64,000 nucleotides of DNA from Gigaspora margarita (Eukaryota; Glomeromycota; Glomeromycetes; Diversisporales; Gigasporaceae): NCBI GenBank assembly GCA_009809945.1, contig WTPW01001262.1, forward strand, positions 118,100 to 182,099, read 5' to 3'. A program made the position numbers and the translations under genes. Positions 34,281-45,121 of this stretch are shown here, piece after piece. Each line of letters starts with the position of its first letter. Position 1 is the first letter of the stretch. A model generated the notes under the pieces. It saw nothing but the letters and a program-made list of their open reading frames with translations, was not told where the DNA came from and searched no databases.

Positions 34281-35445
34281 TTATATACTGATCATTTTTA
34301 AAGGCGGAAACTAATTAACACAGAATGACACAGAATAACACAGAAAATCTTTTACCCAATTAACGAAGAAATTCGTTTCGCCTAATAATGTTATACAAGG
34401 ACGTAGAATTGGTCCCGGAAAAAAATTATGAAAGTGCCCATTCCAAATTACTATTCCAAATTACTATTCCCAAAAAATTACTATTCCATAATGGTTAATG
34501 ATAAGCGTTGTGTGCACAAATATTTTAAGTTTTGTGTAACTGTTTTAAATTAGAAATCAAAATTTGGTTAAGATTTTTTAAAATCAACAATAAAAGCATT
34601 ATTCGATATTTTCAAATTTTCATTCTTGTATACTAAATATATTATTACGCTGGTTGCAGATCTTAATGGGAACCGTCAAATTAACAAGATTTTCGGTTCT
34701 CCTCATCCAGACCTTTGCATAATATGAAATGCCTTATTATGCAAATTGAAAGTTTATTATGGATTGTGACTTGATGTACATTATTATGTTATCTGTGATC
34801 AATTAATCGGCCGTCAATCAATGTCCGTCAATCAATATTTGCTGCATTTAAATTCAATCTTTCTAAATATATCTCATTAGAACAATATAAACGGTTAAAA
34901 GGACAATGAATTTTTAGATTTTGTGAAATATAGAAATATATATATATATATTTTTTTTTTATATACGCATAGTTGAGGTAAATTAATGCGTGATTTCATA
35001 GCTTTTTATGCGTTTTTTTACTAGTTAAAAAACGATTAACAATTATTATCATTCGTTCTAAAATTAAGCACCACTACTTGTCGTGTTGGTATCCAAAAAT
35101 AAGAACCCCTCATACTTCATATTGAATTTGCTTCTGTGTTCTAATCTACAGGAATCTACAGGGTGTATAAAAGTCCCTGGACTGGACTTTTTTGTTAATT
35201 TTTTTGATTATCAGGGGGTTTAAATATTTATTATATATTATTAATTATCATAAATTACATCACATCATTTAGATTCATATTCAAGGGATTTTTTATTCCC
35301 ATGATATGATAAAACGTTCAGGTTTATGTGATTTCATAAAGTAAGTATACGGTTGGTTATGGTATCTGTTCTTTTGTCAGGTAATTTCGAGTTGACGAAT
35401 GACGAATGACGAATGATGATTGACGAAGCCTTTGACTGAATCATA
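34281..35445. other. Intergenic stretch without recognised genes
   Basis: Only short repeats were seen: ACACAGAATGACACAGAATA near 34318, ATTCCAAATTACT near 34440 and TGACGAA repeated near 35393-35427. Near 35158 the sequence CAGGGTGTATAAAAGTCC resembles one end of a hAT-type element, but no second end was found. Confidence 0.3.
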
Positions 35446-35449
35446 GATT

Positions 35450-36360
35450 TTATAAACTATAAATATTATATTAAATAAAATTAGCAAGAAATAGATTATT
35501 CAAATACTTCAATTAACTGATTAAATCGATACGGATATATAAAAATTCCAAGAAGTAATCCGACTCCCCTAAGAAATTAAGGAAATGAATAGGTTATTTT
35601 CAATACTTTGAGTGACATACTTACCAATTAAAATTAACTTGAAGACTAAATGTAGCACATATTAAAGAATAATTAATACAAAGATTATTTCAAATACTTT
35701 GATCAATAAATGTTATGGACGATGCGAAAATTCGAATGATGATATTTTGATTGAATAGGTTTAGGGTGATCAACAAAATTTATTTAATTAGAATTTTTAA
35801 TTTTTGCATCATTTGAACTTCAACATTATTTATGACGCTAATTAATTAAATAAATACAGATCCATTAACCAAATCGGATTAATATAAAGATTTAATAAGT
35901 GAGCAGATTATTTAAAATAGTTTGGTTGACGAAATTATCATTATACTTACTTATCTTGAATAAGAAAGAAAATTAAGAAGTAAATCTATTGAAATTATTT
36001 AGCATAAATGAGAGATGAGTACATTATATTGAATAAAGATCCAGTTCCATTAACTAAATCGGACTAATATAAATGAACAGAATATTTTAAATAGTTCGAT
36101 TGACAAATTACCATTACACTCACTTACCAGCTAAACCTTTTGAGTAAGAAAATTAAGGAGTAAATTATCAAATTACTAATTCATTGATTAATGACTTATT
36201 TTAAATATTTATTCAATAAATTAACAATATATTATATTCAGATTAAATTAGTACGAATAAATAATATTAAAATATTTGATTTACTTTCAAGTAAATAAAT
36301 GTGAATAACTTTACCATAGATAGTTCAACTGAAAAATGATCATTACATTCACTACTGAAT
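35450..36360. repeat. Degenerate tandem repeats of about 160-190 bp
   Basis: Two copies are clear: CCATTAACCAAATCGGATTA near 35863 and CCATTAACTAAATCGGACTA near 36049, both followed by ATATAAA, TATTTAAAATAGTTYG, TTGACRAAATTA, CATTAYACTYACTTA and AAGAAAATTAAGRAGTAAAT. More diverged copies can be seen on both sides, for example near 35480-35700 and 36250-36350. The function is unknown; the period is about 186 bp. Confidence 0.45.
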
Positions 36361-37916
36361 ACAGACAAAATGATTAAATGATATGAGAGGTGAATAGGTA
36401 TTTATGGCAATTTGTAAAATTATATTCTTGATCAAATTTTGTAGATTACAGCTACCCACATTACAATCAATTGTAACCGCCTGACTGTCATCCGCTTTTG
36501 TTAATAACCGGGGATTCAATATAAATATAGTATTTTCTGTTTTTTTTTTTTTTTGCTCGTCTATCAATATTACCAAACCATTGTTCGCAATCATCCATTG
36601 TATGACAATTCGATGATTATTATTTATTATTGTTTTCTATGAAAAAATTGTAAGAAAAAAATTAAAGCACGCCTAATTAAAACACATTACTTGTAATAGC
36701 TAGTATTTTCTTCATATTCACATTCATTGATTAATGACATCTCATATTTAATTAGGCTAATCTAATTTTTTAATTATTTAAACTAAATTGTTTTAAAAAT
36801 AATTAATCGAGCTATCCTGTTTTGATTGACGACGCCCCATGTGGGATATAATCTACAAAATTTTTACCAATACTAATACATCATTTTGCTAACCGCGATA
36901 ATAAATAACTAATATACAGATTAAGTAAATGAATACAAATAAGGAATTGTCATTGGACTGTTAATCCGTCCATCGTCTGTTCTGGTCCTAGGACTAGTAA
37001 TTGTACCCGGGTATAAATTGATTTTATGTAACATAATAATTTATCCGGATATCCGGGATTTAATAATAACCGGTTAGAGATTTTATCAACGGGTATTTGC
37101 ATATCTTTTAAAAGATCGCACAATTCAGGAATGAACAGGTTCATTTAGGGTTAGATCAGATGGATCGATCAACTACATAACAGATAATTAAATTTTGATT
37201 TCTTATTAATAATACTCGTGCATACATCCCTAGCTTCTAAATCTCTTCCCGAATATTAAATTTTTATACTAATCATATTATAATACATATATTATCTAAA
37301 GAATTGTCATATTAATTACTTAAAATATTTTTAAGTTTGAGTAAAGGCAAGTAAAAACCTTATTATTATTTAAATTATTTTCATATGCGTGTACTTTTTA
37401 TATGAGTAACGCAAAGAATTTTTTTATTTTTAATTATTTAATAAGTTTTATCTATTCGAAATCCTGCAAGATTAAATAATTGATATCTATAACCTTGCAT
37501 ATAGCTTTTTTAAATAACATTTAGATTATTAATTAAGCAAATTAGTATACGCATCAATCAAGTTATTTGAATTCATTAATATTTATTATTCTTATATATA
37601 TATATATTTTTCGTGTCGGCTTGTTTTGACAAAATAAACACTTTAACAGCTTTTTTTTGCTTATTTACATTATGTGTAATTAATTAAATTTATTTTGCAG
37701 TATACGTATACGTACAACTATATCTAATTTTAAGGTCGTTTAAAGCGCGACGAAGAAAAAAAAAGGAAGAAACAAATGATGAAACGAAGAAAACAAGAAA
37801 ATTAATGTCTATACTATTAAAAAATGTCGAAAGGTGATTTATCTATAGACATGCTTACCTTAACTAGTCAAAAAACATATGAATGCATAACTCTTTAAAC
37901 ATTCCTTAATTTTTGG
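36361..37916. other. Intergenic stretch without recognised genes
   Basis: A frame at 36950-37144 (minus, 64 residues, for example LCDLLKDMQIPVDKISNR) has ordinary composition but no domain that could be recognised, and is not called. No element ends were found. Confidence 0.3.
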
Positions 37917-37918
37917 TA

Positions 37919-38209
37919 CAGTAAATCGTCCCTAAGTTCATCTCCTCGGGACCATAGTAAAAAAATATGCATTTAAAGAGAGTATGCATTTATAGAGAGC
38001 AAAATATACAGTATTCTTATAAGTTATGGCCCAAGCTATGCCGTACATTTAGAGAGAATTTAGGCGAGACCAACTGGATTCGGTGTTTTACATTACCCCC
38101 CCTCCCCTCCAGAGGAGGGGGGGGGGGGGGGGGGGGGGGGGTAATGTAAAACACCGAATCCAGTTGGTCTCGCCTTACATTAGAGCGCGCACTTATGGAA
38201 GCCTTACTG
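37919..38209. mobile_element. Tc1/mariner-type MITE split by a younger MITE
   Basis: The ends are CAGTAAATCGTCCCTAAGTT on the left and the complement of CAGTAAGGCTTCCATAAGTG on the right, flanked by TA dinucleotides (37917-37918 and 38210-38211). The body contains repeats of ATGCATTTAAAGAGAG, CATTTATAGAGAG and CATTTAGAGAG. The 112-bp element at 38063-38174 has inserted into it. Confidence 0.6.
38063..38174. mobile_element. Tiny MITE with near-perfect arms and a 25-base G run
   Basis: The inverted arms of about 38 bp begin GGCGAGACCAACTGGATTCG. They are flanked by the trinucleotide TTA on both sides (38060-38062 and 38175-38177), which suits a PIF/Harbinger-type insertion. The centre is CCCCCCCTCCCCTCCAGAGG followed by a run of 25 G (38117-38141). 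The strictly conserved arms suggest a recent insertion. Confidence 0.65.
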
Positions 38210-38960
38210 TAGTTTAGAATATGAACACCCTAACAATTATGGTCCACTTATTAAAAATATATTTTTTGTAATTAACCAAATGTTGATCCAAACTATATGT
38301 GAATAGTCTGTGTTTAAAGATTGAAAAATAACGAATGTGAAATATGAATTTTTCTATCACTTATCATTTAATCGATAAATTCTTAATTTTATTAATAATA
38401 GTCATTTCTATGCATACATTATAATCTAATCTTGTTTAACAAACTAGTCCCGGCACAATCAAGCAAAAAATTAATATTCAAACACTTGTTCAGGTCGGAA
38501 TCAAATGATTATAGATTAAACCGGTTGTTTATGAATAATTGGCTTGATCTATATTTATTTTATAAATTCGTATCAAGTTTTCAACAATTATACTAAGCTC
38601 TATAAACTAAGATATTCATAATCGACTTTGAAAGTATGTTATAACTAAACCAATATTTTTCATATTTGAATTAATAATTTTTACTATTAGGACAGATGAT
38701 CCCTCAGTCCATCCTAGTTGCCACATCGATTGTCAAATAATAAATGATTAAAGAGATCAATAATTCATCCTTCTTGCAATTACAATTTTGCACACACACA
38801 AAAAAAAATCTACCTGAATTCTCGTAGAAATTGGTTTCTTGTGATTATCTGTAATTTTTTTCGTAAATTTAAGCTAGAATAACAGATAATCCTCGTTTAA
38901 TAGTAGATTATAATTCTTAATTTGTAAAAATTAAATAAACATTATAATATGGATTTTTAA
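38210..38960. other. Intergenic stretch without recognised genes
   Basis: The sequence is AT-rich with scattered CG. No gene or bounded element was seen. Confidence 0.3.
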
Positions 38961-39200
38961 GGTCGTTTGAAGTTATAATTTCGTTTAACGTTCCCTTATG
39001 AAACTAAGCGTGGTGGGGATTTAAACAAACATGTTAAAATTGCAAAAATAATCACATTATTATTTGTTGACTTATGAACACGTGACTTATTAGAATCCTA
39101 AGACGTAACGAACGTTCTGATTGGCCTGTTTAATTTTAGGAGGGGTCTTGGAGCCGGAGAGGAGAGAACGTTAAATGAAATTGTAATTTCGAACAGCCTC
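38961..39200. mobile_element. Inverted-repeat element of about 240 bp
   Basis: AGGTCGTTTGAAGTTATAAT then TTCGTTTAACGTTC on the left faces GAACGTTAAATGAAATTGTA then ATTTCGAACAGCCT on the right, an inverted pair of about 36 bp with some mismatches. No target duplication was clear. The middle contains a CG-rich part near 39100-39165. Confidence 0.45.
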
Positions 39201-39249
39201 ATATGGGCGGATTTGACTCATTATATAAACAAAGGGGATTGGTACCGAC

Positions 39250-40406
39250 GCAAATCTTACGTTTTTGATACTCCTGCACTTACTTTTTTGATACTGATCG
39301 ACATGAAAATCCCAGTAAAAATAAGAATTTTCAAAACTTTGAGCGAAGATATCTTGGNNNNNNNNNNNNNNNNNNNNNNNNNNNNNNNNNNNNNNNNNNN
39401 NNNNNNNNNNNNNNNNNNNNNNNNNNNNNNNNNNNNNNNNNNNNNNNNNNNNNNNNNNNNNNNNNNNNNNNNNNNNNNNNNNNNNNNNNNNNNNNNNNNN
39501 NNNNNNNNNNNNNNNNNNNNNNNNNNNNNNNNNNNNNNNNNNNNNNNNNNNNNNNNNNNNNNNNNNNNNNNNNNNNNNNNNNNNNNNNNNNNNNNNNNNN
39601 NNNNNNNNNNNNNNNNNNNNNNNNNNNNNNNNNNNNNNNNNNNNNNNNNNNNNNNNNNNNNNNNNNNNNNNNNNNNNNNNNNNNNNNNNNNNNNNNNNNN
39701 NNNNNNNNNNNNNNNNNNNNNNNNNNNNNNNNNNNNNNNNNNNNNNNNNNNNNNNNNNNNNNNNNNNNNNNNNNNNNNNNNNNNNNNNNNNNNNNNNNNN
39801 NNNNNNNNNNNNNNNNNNNNNNNNNNNNNNNNNNNNNNNNNNNNNNNNNNNNNNNNNNNNNNNNNNNNNNNNNNNNNNNNNNNNNNNNNNNNNNNNNNNN
39901 NNNNNNNNNNNNNNNNNNNNNNNNNNNNNNNNNNNNNNNNNNNNNNNNNNNNNNNNNNNNNNNNNNNNNNNNNNNNNNNNNNNNNNNNNNNNNNNNNNNN
40001 NNNNNNNNNNNNNNNNNNNNNCGATAAAAATTTTTTTATTTGAATTATATGAAGCTATAGAATTCAAAAAAAAAGTTTTATCAAATTTGGTCAGATGGTT
40101 GTCGAGGTATCTTCGCTCAAAGTTAGATAAAAAATTTGGCGCAGCTTCTATTTTGATAGGCGTTTTGATTTTCTCTGACTTTGAGCGAAGATAACTCGAC
40201 AACCACTTGACTAAATTCGATGAATTTTTTTTATTTGAATTCTATGAAGCCATAGAATTCAAATAAAAAAAGTTTTACCAAATTTGGTCTTATGCTTGCC
40301 AAGATATCTTCGCTCAAAGTTTTGAAAATTCTTATTTTTACTGGGATTTTCATGTCGATCAGTATCAAAAAAGTAAGTGCAGGAGTATCAATAACGTAAG
40401 ATTTGC
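39250..40406. mobile_element. MULE-like hairpin element with 9-bp duplication, split by an assembly gap
   Basis: Inverted ends of about 108 bp begin GCAAATCTTACGTTTTTGAT on the left and match the complement of 40300-40406, including CCCAGTAAAAATAAGAATTT and TTGAGCGAAGATATCTTGG. The flanks GGTACCGAC (39241-39249) and GCTACCGAC (40407-40415) form a 9-bp duplication with one mismatch, which fits a Mutator-like element. The visible inside consists of hairpin units of the common family; 664 undetermined bases replace the rest. The insertion lies within the tip of another MITE (40411-40539). Confidence 0.6.
39358..40021. other. Assembly gap (664 N)
   Basis: A run of undetermined bases lies precisely in the hairpin array, just after the left inverted arm reaches GATATCTTGG. 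Its length may be an estimate. Palindromic arrays are a common cause of such gaps. The long frames crossing it are meaningless. Confidence 0.95.
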
Positions 40407-40410
40407 GCTA

Positions 40411-40539
40411 CCGACACAGCAACACGTGATTTATCTCCCTTATCGGCACAGCAATGACCAGTATTACCTAAAATACATGCTAACCTAACCTTAACTCGGG
40501 CCATTGCTGTGTCGATGAGTCACGTGTATGCTGTGCCGG
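40411..40539. mobile_element. MITE A with CCGACACAGCA ends and TA target site
   Basis: The left end reads CCGACACAGCAACACGTGAT and the right end complements CCGGCACAGCATACACGTGA. TA flanks are at 40409-40410 and 40540-40541. An inner inverted pair, CGGCACAGCAATG (40442) and CATTGCTGTGTCG (40503), makes it doubly palindromic. A sister copy is at 41670-41811. The left tip was duplicated when the hairpin element at 39250 inserted. Confidence 0.65.
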
Positions 40540-40550
40540 TAGCAATGGGA

Positions 40551-41662
40551 AGATCGGACGATCTATGGGCACGTACCAAATCACGTGATTTTGACGTACT
40601 GTATATCCCGTGACTTAGACGACGTAAGTGTCCAAATAGAATGGTTCTTAAATTTTGGACACATTTTTTTTGACAATAAACTAACAAAATCCAATAAAAT
40701 TTTTTTAACCAATTCTACAAATTAGTATAAATTATTTTAAAAAAATTTTCATTGAATTCTATCAAGTAATTTTCACGAAAATTTGATTCAAAGTTTGAAA
40801 AATTCACATCATCTAAAAAAGTAGCTGCGTAAAAAATTTCTAAAGTTTGAATGAAAATTTTTTAACAACTATCTGATAGAATTCGATAGAAATTTTTTTA
40901 AATATTGTCTACAAAATAATGGAATTTGTTAAAAACAAATTTATAGAATTTTATTGAGTATTTGTCAAAATAATTTGTAAAATATTTACCGTCCTTAAGA
41001 AAATAATTGTGGTAGAAATTTTCCAAAATTTGAACAAAAATATCTTGTCAACTACCTGATAGAATTTGATAAAAGTTTTTAAATAGATTCTATTAAATAG
41101 TCGAATTTATTTAAAAAAAATTCATCGAATTTTATCAAGTAATTGTCGAGAAATTTTCATTCAAAGTTTAAAAAAATTTCTGTCACAGCTATTTTCTTAA
41201 AGGACAGTAAAATTTTTTCAAACTTTGAACAATATTTTCTTGACAAACACTTGATAAAATTTGATTAAAATCATTTTTTATGAATCTTAACATCTCATAG
41301 ATGTTATTTAAAAAATGTTTATCGAATTCTATCAGATAGTTGTTAAGAAATTTTTATTCAAAGTTTAGTAATTTTTTTACTATTTTTTTTTAATAAAACA
41401 GTGTGATTATTTTCAAATTTTGAATTATATTTTCTTGAGAACTACTAGATAGAATTTGATAAAAATTTTTTAAAATAATTATACTAATTTATAGAATTGT
41501 AAAAAAAAATAATTTATTGGATTCAGTTAGTTGGTTGTCAAAAAAAAAGTATCCAAAATTTAAGAAAAATTCTATTTTGACACTTACATATATCTAGGTC
41601 ATGTGATATTCAGTAATGCAAAATCAAAAATTTGGTATGTGCCCATAGACTGTCTGATAGGA
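40551..41662. mobile_element. Hairpin-array element between two sister MITEs
   Basis: Inverted arms of about 90 bp read ATCGGACGATCTATGGGCAC then GTACCAAATCACGTGATTTT on the left and the complement of GACAGTCTATGGGCACATAC on the right. The inside holds about five hairpin units (centred near 40720, 40905, 41100, 41290 and 41480) of the common family, clearly more diverged than those at 45-47 kb. It lies immediately between MITE A and MITE B. No coding capacity was seen. Confidence 0.55.
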
Positions 41663-41669
41663 AAATATA

Positions 41670-41811
41670 CTGACACAGCACACACGTGACTAATTCCTAA
41701 TGCTAACTCTAATACTAACTCTAATCCTAACCCTAATGCTGATCTTGCTGTGTCAATTCATTTAATGCCAGCCATTTTGCTGTATATTAAGTCACGTGTA
41801 TGCTGTGTTGG
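41670..41811. mobile_element. MITE B, sister of MITE A
   Basis: The ends are CTGACACAGCACACACGTGA and the complement of CCAACACAGCATACACGTGA, flanked by TA (41668-41669 and 41812-41813). The middle repeats CTAACTCTAATACTAACTCT, CTAACCCTAA. Confidence 0.65.
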
Positions 41812-41933
41812 TATATTTTTTTGTAGCAATCCCCTAAACAAATCACATGTACTACTAATTAAATATCACATTTCACATGTTTGCATATTTATTGGCTAGT
41901 GAAGATTGGAGCAAAATTTACTTTTACTAAATA

Positions 41934-42218
41934 AGGGTGACATCTAAAGTGGAGTAGATTCTTAAAATATATTTTATCGAATTAACTTTAGAGTTAGTTA
42001 TCTTAAGTTAGGTTTAGAGAGTTTTTAGATTATAATATATAAGCAAAATTGCCTTTCTGACATTTTTAATTAAAATACCAAAGTAGGTTTAGACTGATAT
42101 TTTTGTATTTTTTAAGGGTTTTGCTTTTCTTTTTTGTTTGCTTTGCCAAAGATCATCAAAATTCGATGATTTGATTAGCCAATTGTCATGAGATTTTACT
42201 CTGCTTTAGACAACCCCT
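41934..42218. mobile_element. Inverted-repeat element with AGGGTGACATCTAAAG end
   Basis: AGGGTGACATCTAAAGTGG on the left faces CTGCTTTAGACAACCCCT on the right. AAATA occurs on both sides but is too short to be decisive. It is probably a hAT-type MITE, because the ends resemble TAGGG tips seen elsewhere in the window. Confidence 0.4.
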
Positions 42219-42988
42219 AAATAAGGAAATATGGCAATTCGATGTCCAATAAAAAACATTGATTTATATATCCACTTCTGTATTATCACATTGGCATACC
42301 AGTCGAGTCAAATATGCCCATATATAAGAATAAAATAACCAAAAATTTATATCAAGAAAGGACTACTGTTACAGGGTGAACCATAGAGTCAAATAACTTA
42401 TTCATAAAAATATATAGATTTAGGTGATAAGGCAACTCACCAGAGGCATGACAATAGTGATTTGGTAGTATTTTATTTAACTGATTTATTAAAAGGAATT
42501 ATCAAGAGAATTTTATTAAATATATTATATTATTTATTGGAATCCTGTAGGATGTTCTTTTACAGTAGTAAAATCGTAGAGGTTTTATAGCTTCTACTTT
42601 CTTAAAGAACTTATAGGGCTTAAAGGTATTTATCTAAAAAGAATATAAAAAACTAGCTCTAAAGTAGGAGCTTACAATAATAATTATATTATAAAAAGGC
42701 TTGCTTCACTTATTGAAATATTTAATATCACAACCTCCTGTAATTATATCTGATTTTTCTCTTTTCTTCCTATGTATACTTGTTCTTCAGATGTTTAATT
42801 TTCACATTTGTTAGTTTATCCTATTCAGCCAACAAGCCTTACCCAATAGACAAACATTTAGCATCAAATAGGGTGGCATTTACTTCTTTAATCATGAGTT
42901 TACTGTGCCTGATTTTGTAGATCTACCTTTTGGCTATGACATTTGCCCACATTTATTTTATGTGTACTATATATAAATAAATATTTTA
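42219..42988. other. Stretch flanking the Gypsy fossil, not resolved
   Basis: No gene was recognised. It could contain the terminal repeat of the retroelement to the right, but no second copy is present in the window to confirm that. Confidence 0.25.
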
Positions 42989-43151
42989 AGGGCGCTAACA
43001 TTTATTACCTAATATCTATTTACTATAGGGCTTACCCCCCCACCCCCAGGTAAGATTTTATTTTAGCCAATCAAATTTAACTAACTAACTAAGGTAAGAT
43101 TTTTCTTGACCCCCCACCCCTAAAATATTACCTAATAAATGTCAGCACCCT
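42989..43151. mobile_element. MITE with AGGGCGCTAACATTTATTA end
   Basis: AGGGCGCTAACATTTATTAC on the left faces TAATAAATGTCAGCACCCT on the right. The inside holds an inverted pair of GACCCCCCACCCC / CCCCCCACCCCCAGG type and GGTAAGATTT in two copies. No clear duplication was found. Confidence 0.5.
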
Positions 43152-43154
43152 AAC

Positions 43155-44570
43155 TATTGTTTACTTATTCCTTATCTAGAATAGTATCTTTTTAGTAATT
43201 TCAATTTATTGGTGTCTTTATTATGTTTCCATCAATGGCCTGTAGTTTATATCAGGTGGCAATTATTTTGCCAACAATCACTTCACTGACATAACATTTT
43301 ACTGACAAATATTTACCAACAAGTTCATTTTACTGACAGTTAATTTCACTGAAGCTCATTTCACTGACAAAGTAATTCTGGTCATTGTCATTAGGGTTAG
43401 GTTAGAGTCAGGGTAAAATTAGGATTAAAGTTAGTTTGCTTTTTAAAAAAAACTTGTCAGTGAAATGAGCTCCGGTGAAACAAACTGTCAGTAAAATGAA
43501 CTTGTCAGTGAATATTTGTTAGTGAAATGTTATGACAGTGAAGTGATTGTTGGCGAAATAATATGGACCTGTTTATATTATTTTTTTGTAGCATTTCCAC
43601 TTTGGATGTAAGAATATTGTTGGGATGCCTTATATATTAATGCTTGATCTCCCCTTTTTAATTCTTCTAGATGTGGTAACTGTTGATTATATTTCTTTTT
43701 AGCATTTTTTTGTGCTTTTTCAACCCTTTTAACAGCATTATTTTGGACTTGAGGTAATATATTAATTAAGTCAAAAAGTCTTGTATAAATGTTCCTTCTA
43801 ATAACTCTTCATTTTCACTAGGATGAATCAGAAACCTTGCTTCTCTTCTATATACCAAGATAAATAGAGTTATTTTTGTTATATTCTGTTTGCAGTTCTA
43901 TAGGCAAAGAGTATTGATATTATTATAGAGTCCAATTCCCTTACATTTTTCACAAGTTTAGATATAGATTCACAAAGCGCTTTATTGAAACACTCTACTA
44001 ATCTATTTGTTTGTAGATGATAAAATATGAATAATGATGATTAATAGTGAATTTTTTTAGAAATTCATCTATTAAATTATTTCAAAATATATTTCTCTGT
44101 CTAAAGTAGATATTGTGAACAACTATAGTGGCACACTATATTTTTATACATAAAGTTAGCTACTTCTTGAGCAATTGCATTTTTGATTAATTTAGCTTCA
44201 GGCCACTTGGTTATATAGTCTGTAGCAACTACAATATACCTATTTTCTTTTGGAGTTATAGGAAATTTTTTTATGATATCAATTCAGATTTTATAGAATA
44301 AGGCTTCAAATAGTATTAAATATAAAGGAAGTCTTGCTAAATTTTTTTCTCTTCTTTGACAAGCATCATATATATAAACATATTTCCTGATATTAGTATA
44401 CATTTGAGGCCAATAATATTTGTTGCGAATTTTGTTGAACATGATATTTATTCCAAAATGTCCTCCCAATAGAGGTGTATAGATTAAAAATAAAATTGGT
44501 TCAACCTTGTATCTTTGAATAACTCTTAATTGATAGTTGATTTTATATTTGTTTTTTTTTGTAGATTAGA
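43155..44570 (-). mobile_element. Ty3/Gypsy-type LTR retrotransposon fossil (integrase region)
   Basis: The minus strand carries the integrase part of a Ty3/Gypsy pol region. The zinc-binding N-terminal part is at about 44290-44470 (GGHFGINIMFNKIRNKYYWP and a Cys pair), with resemblance to the catalytic core and C-terminal part following toward 43160. Gag, protease, reverse transcriptase and terminal repeats were not found. It is broken, with at least several breaks, and is probably old because MITE insertion and point decay have both occurred. The MITE at 43253-43571 lies inside it. Confidence 0.65.
43253..43571. mobile_element. MITE with about 130-bp inverted arms, inside the Gypsy fossil
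   Basis: The ends are CAGGTGGCAATTATTTTGCC and the complement of CAGGTCCATATTATTTCGCC. TTTATAT is repeated exactly at 43246-43252 and 43572-43578. The arms consist of CACTGACAAAT, GTTCATTTTACTGACAG and CACTGAAGCTCATTTCACTG. Sister copies are at 58550-58870 and, diverged, at 53037-53312. Confidence 0.7.
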
Positions 44571-44699
44571 CAATTCTTTACTACAAAAAATTGACTTTGG
44601 GCTTGTATGCTTCGTCATGCTTGTGAGGTTAATGTACATGGTAATATATGTTCTATAAAGTATGTTTTAGTAGTTGATATCTAAGTTAAGGATAGGAAT

Positions 44700-45065
44700 C
44701 AGTTAAAAATTTTTAGTCAATTAGCCAGTTAACTAAAACTGTTAGTTATCAACTAACTAAAAATTGACTAATTGACTAATTGACTAATTGATTAGTTGAC
44801 TAATCGATTAATCGACTAATTGACAAATCAACTAGTCAATTAGTTAATTAGTCAACTAATTGATTAGTTGATTAGTCAATTAGTTAACTAATCAATTAGT
44901 TGACTAATTGACTAATCAACTAATTAATTAATTGACTAATCGATATATCAACTAGTCATTTAGTCAATTAGTTGACCAATTGATTAGTTGATTAGTCAAT
45001 TAGTTGACTAATCGATTAGTCAATTCATCAATTAGTTGATTGGATGATTAGTTAGCTAGTCAACT
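44700..45065. repeat. Self-complementary TAGTTGACTAAT tract
   Basis: About 365 bp of degenerate ACTAATTGACTAATCGATTA and its complement. Like the interiors of the hAT-type MITEs, it can pair with itself in many registers. Possible element ends were not identified. Confidence 0.65.
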
Positions 45066-45121
45066 ATAAAAGAATAAATAAACAAAAAATAAATAACAAT
45101 GAAATTAGAGTAAATCTATGG

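Noticed and set aside
35158-35180. A hAT-like tip, CAGGGTGTATAAAAGTCC
   Set aside because: No matching second end or 8-bp duplication was found nearby.
36950-37144. 64-residue minus-strand frame
   Set aside because: Protein-like composition but isolated, short and without any recognised family.
37967-38149. Open frame ending in poly-Gly
   Set aside because: It runs through the MITE arm and the 25-base G run.
39171-40202. Long frames on both strands
   Set aside because: They exist only because undetermined bases carry no stops; the real bases are inverted repeats and hairpin units.
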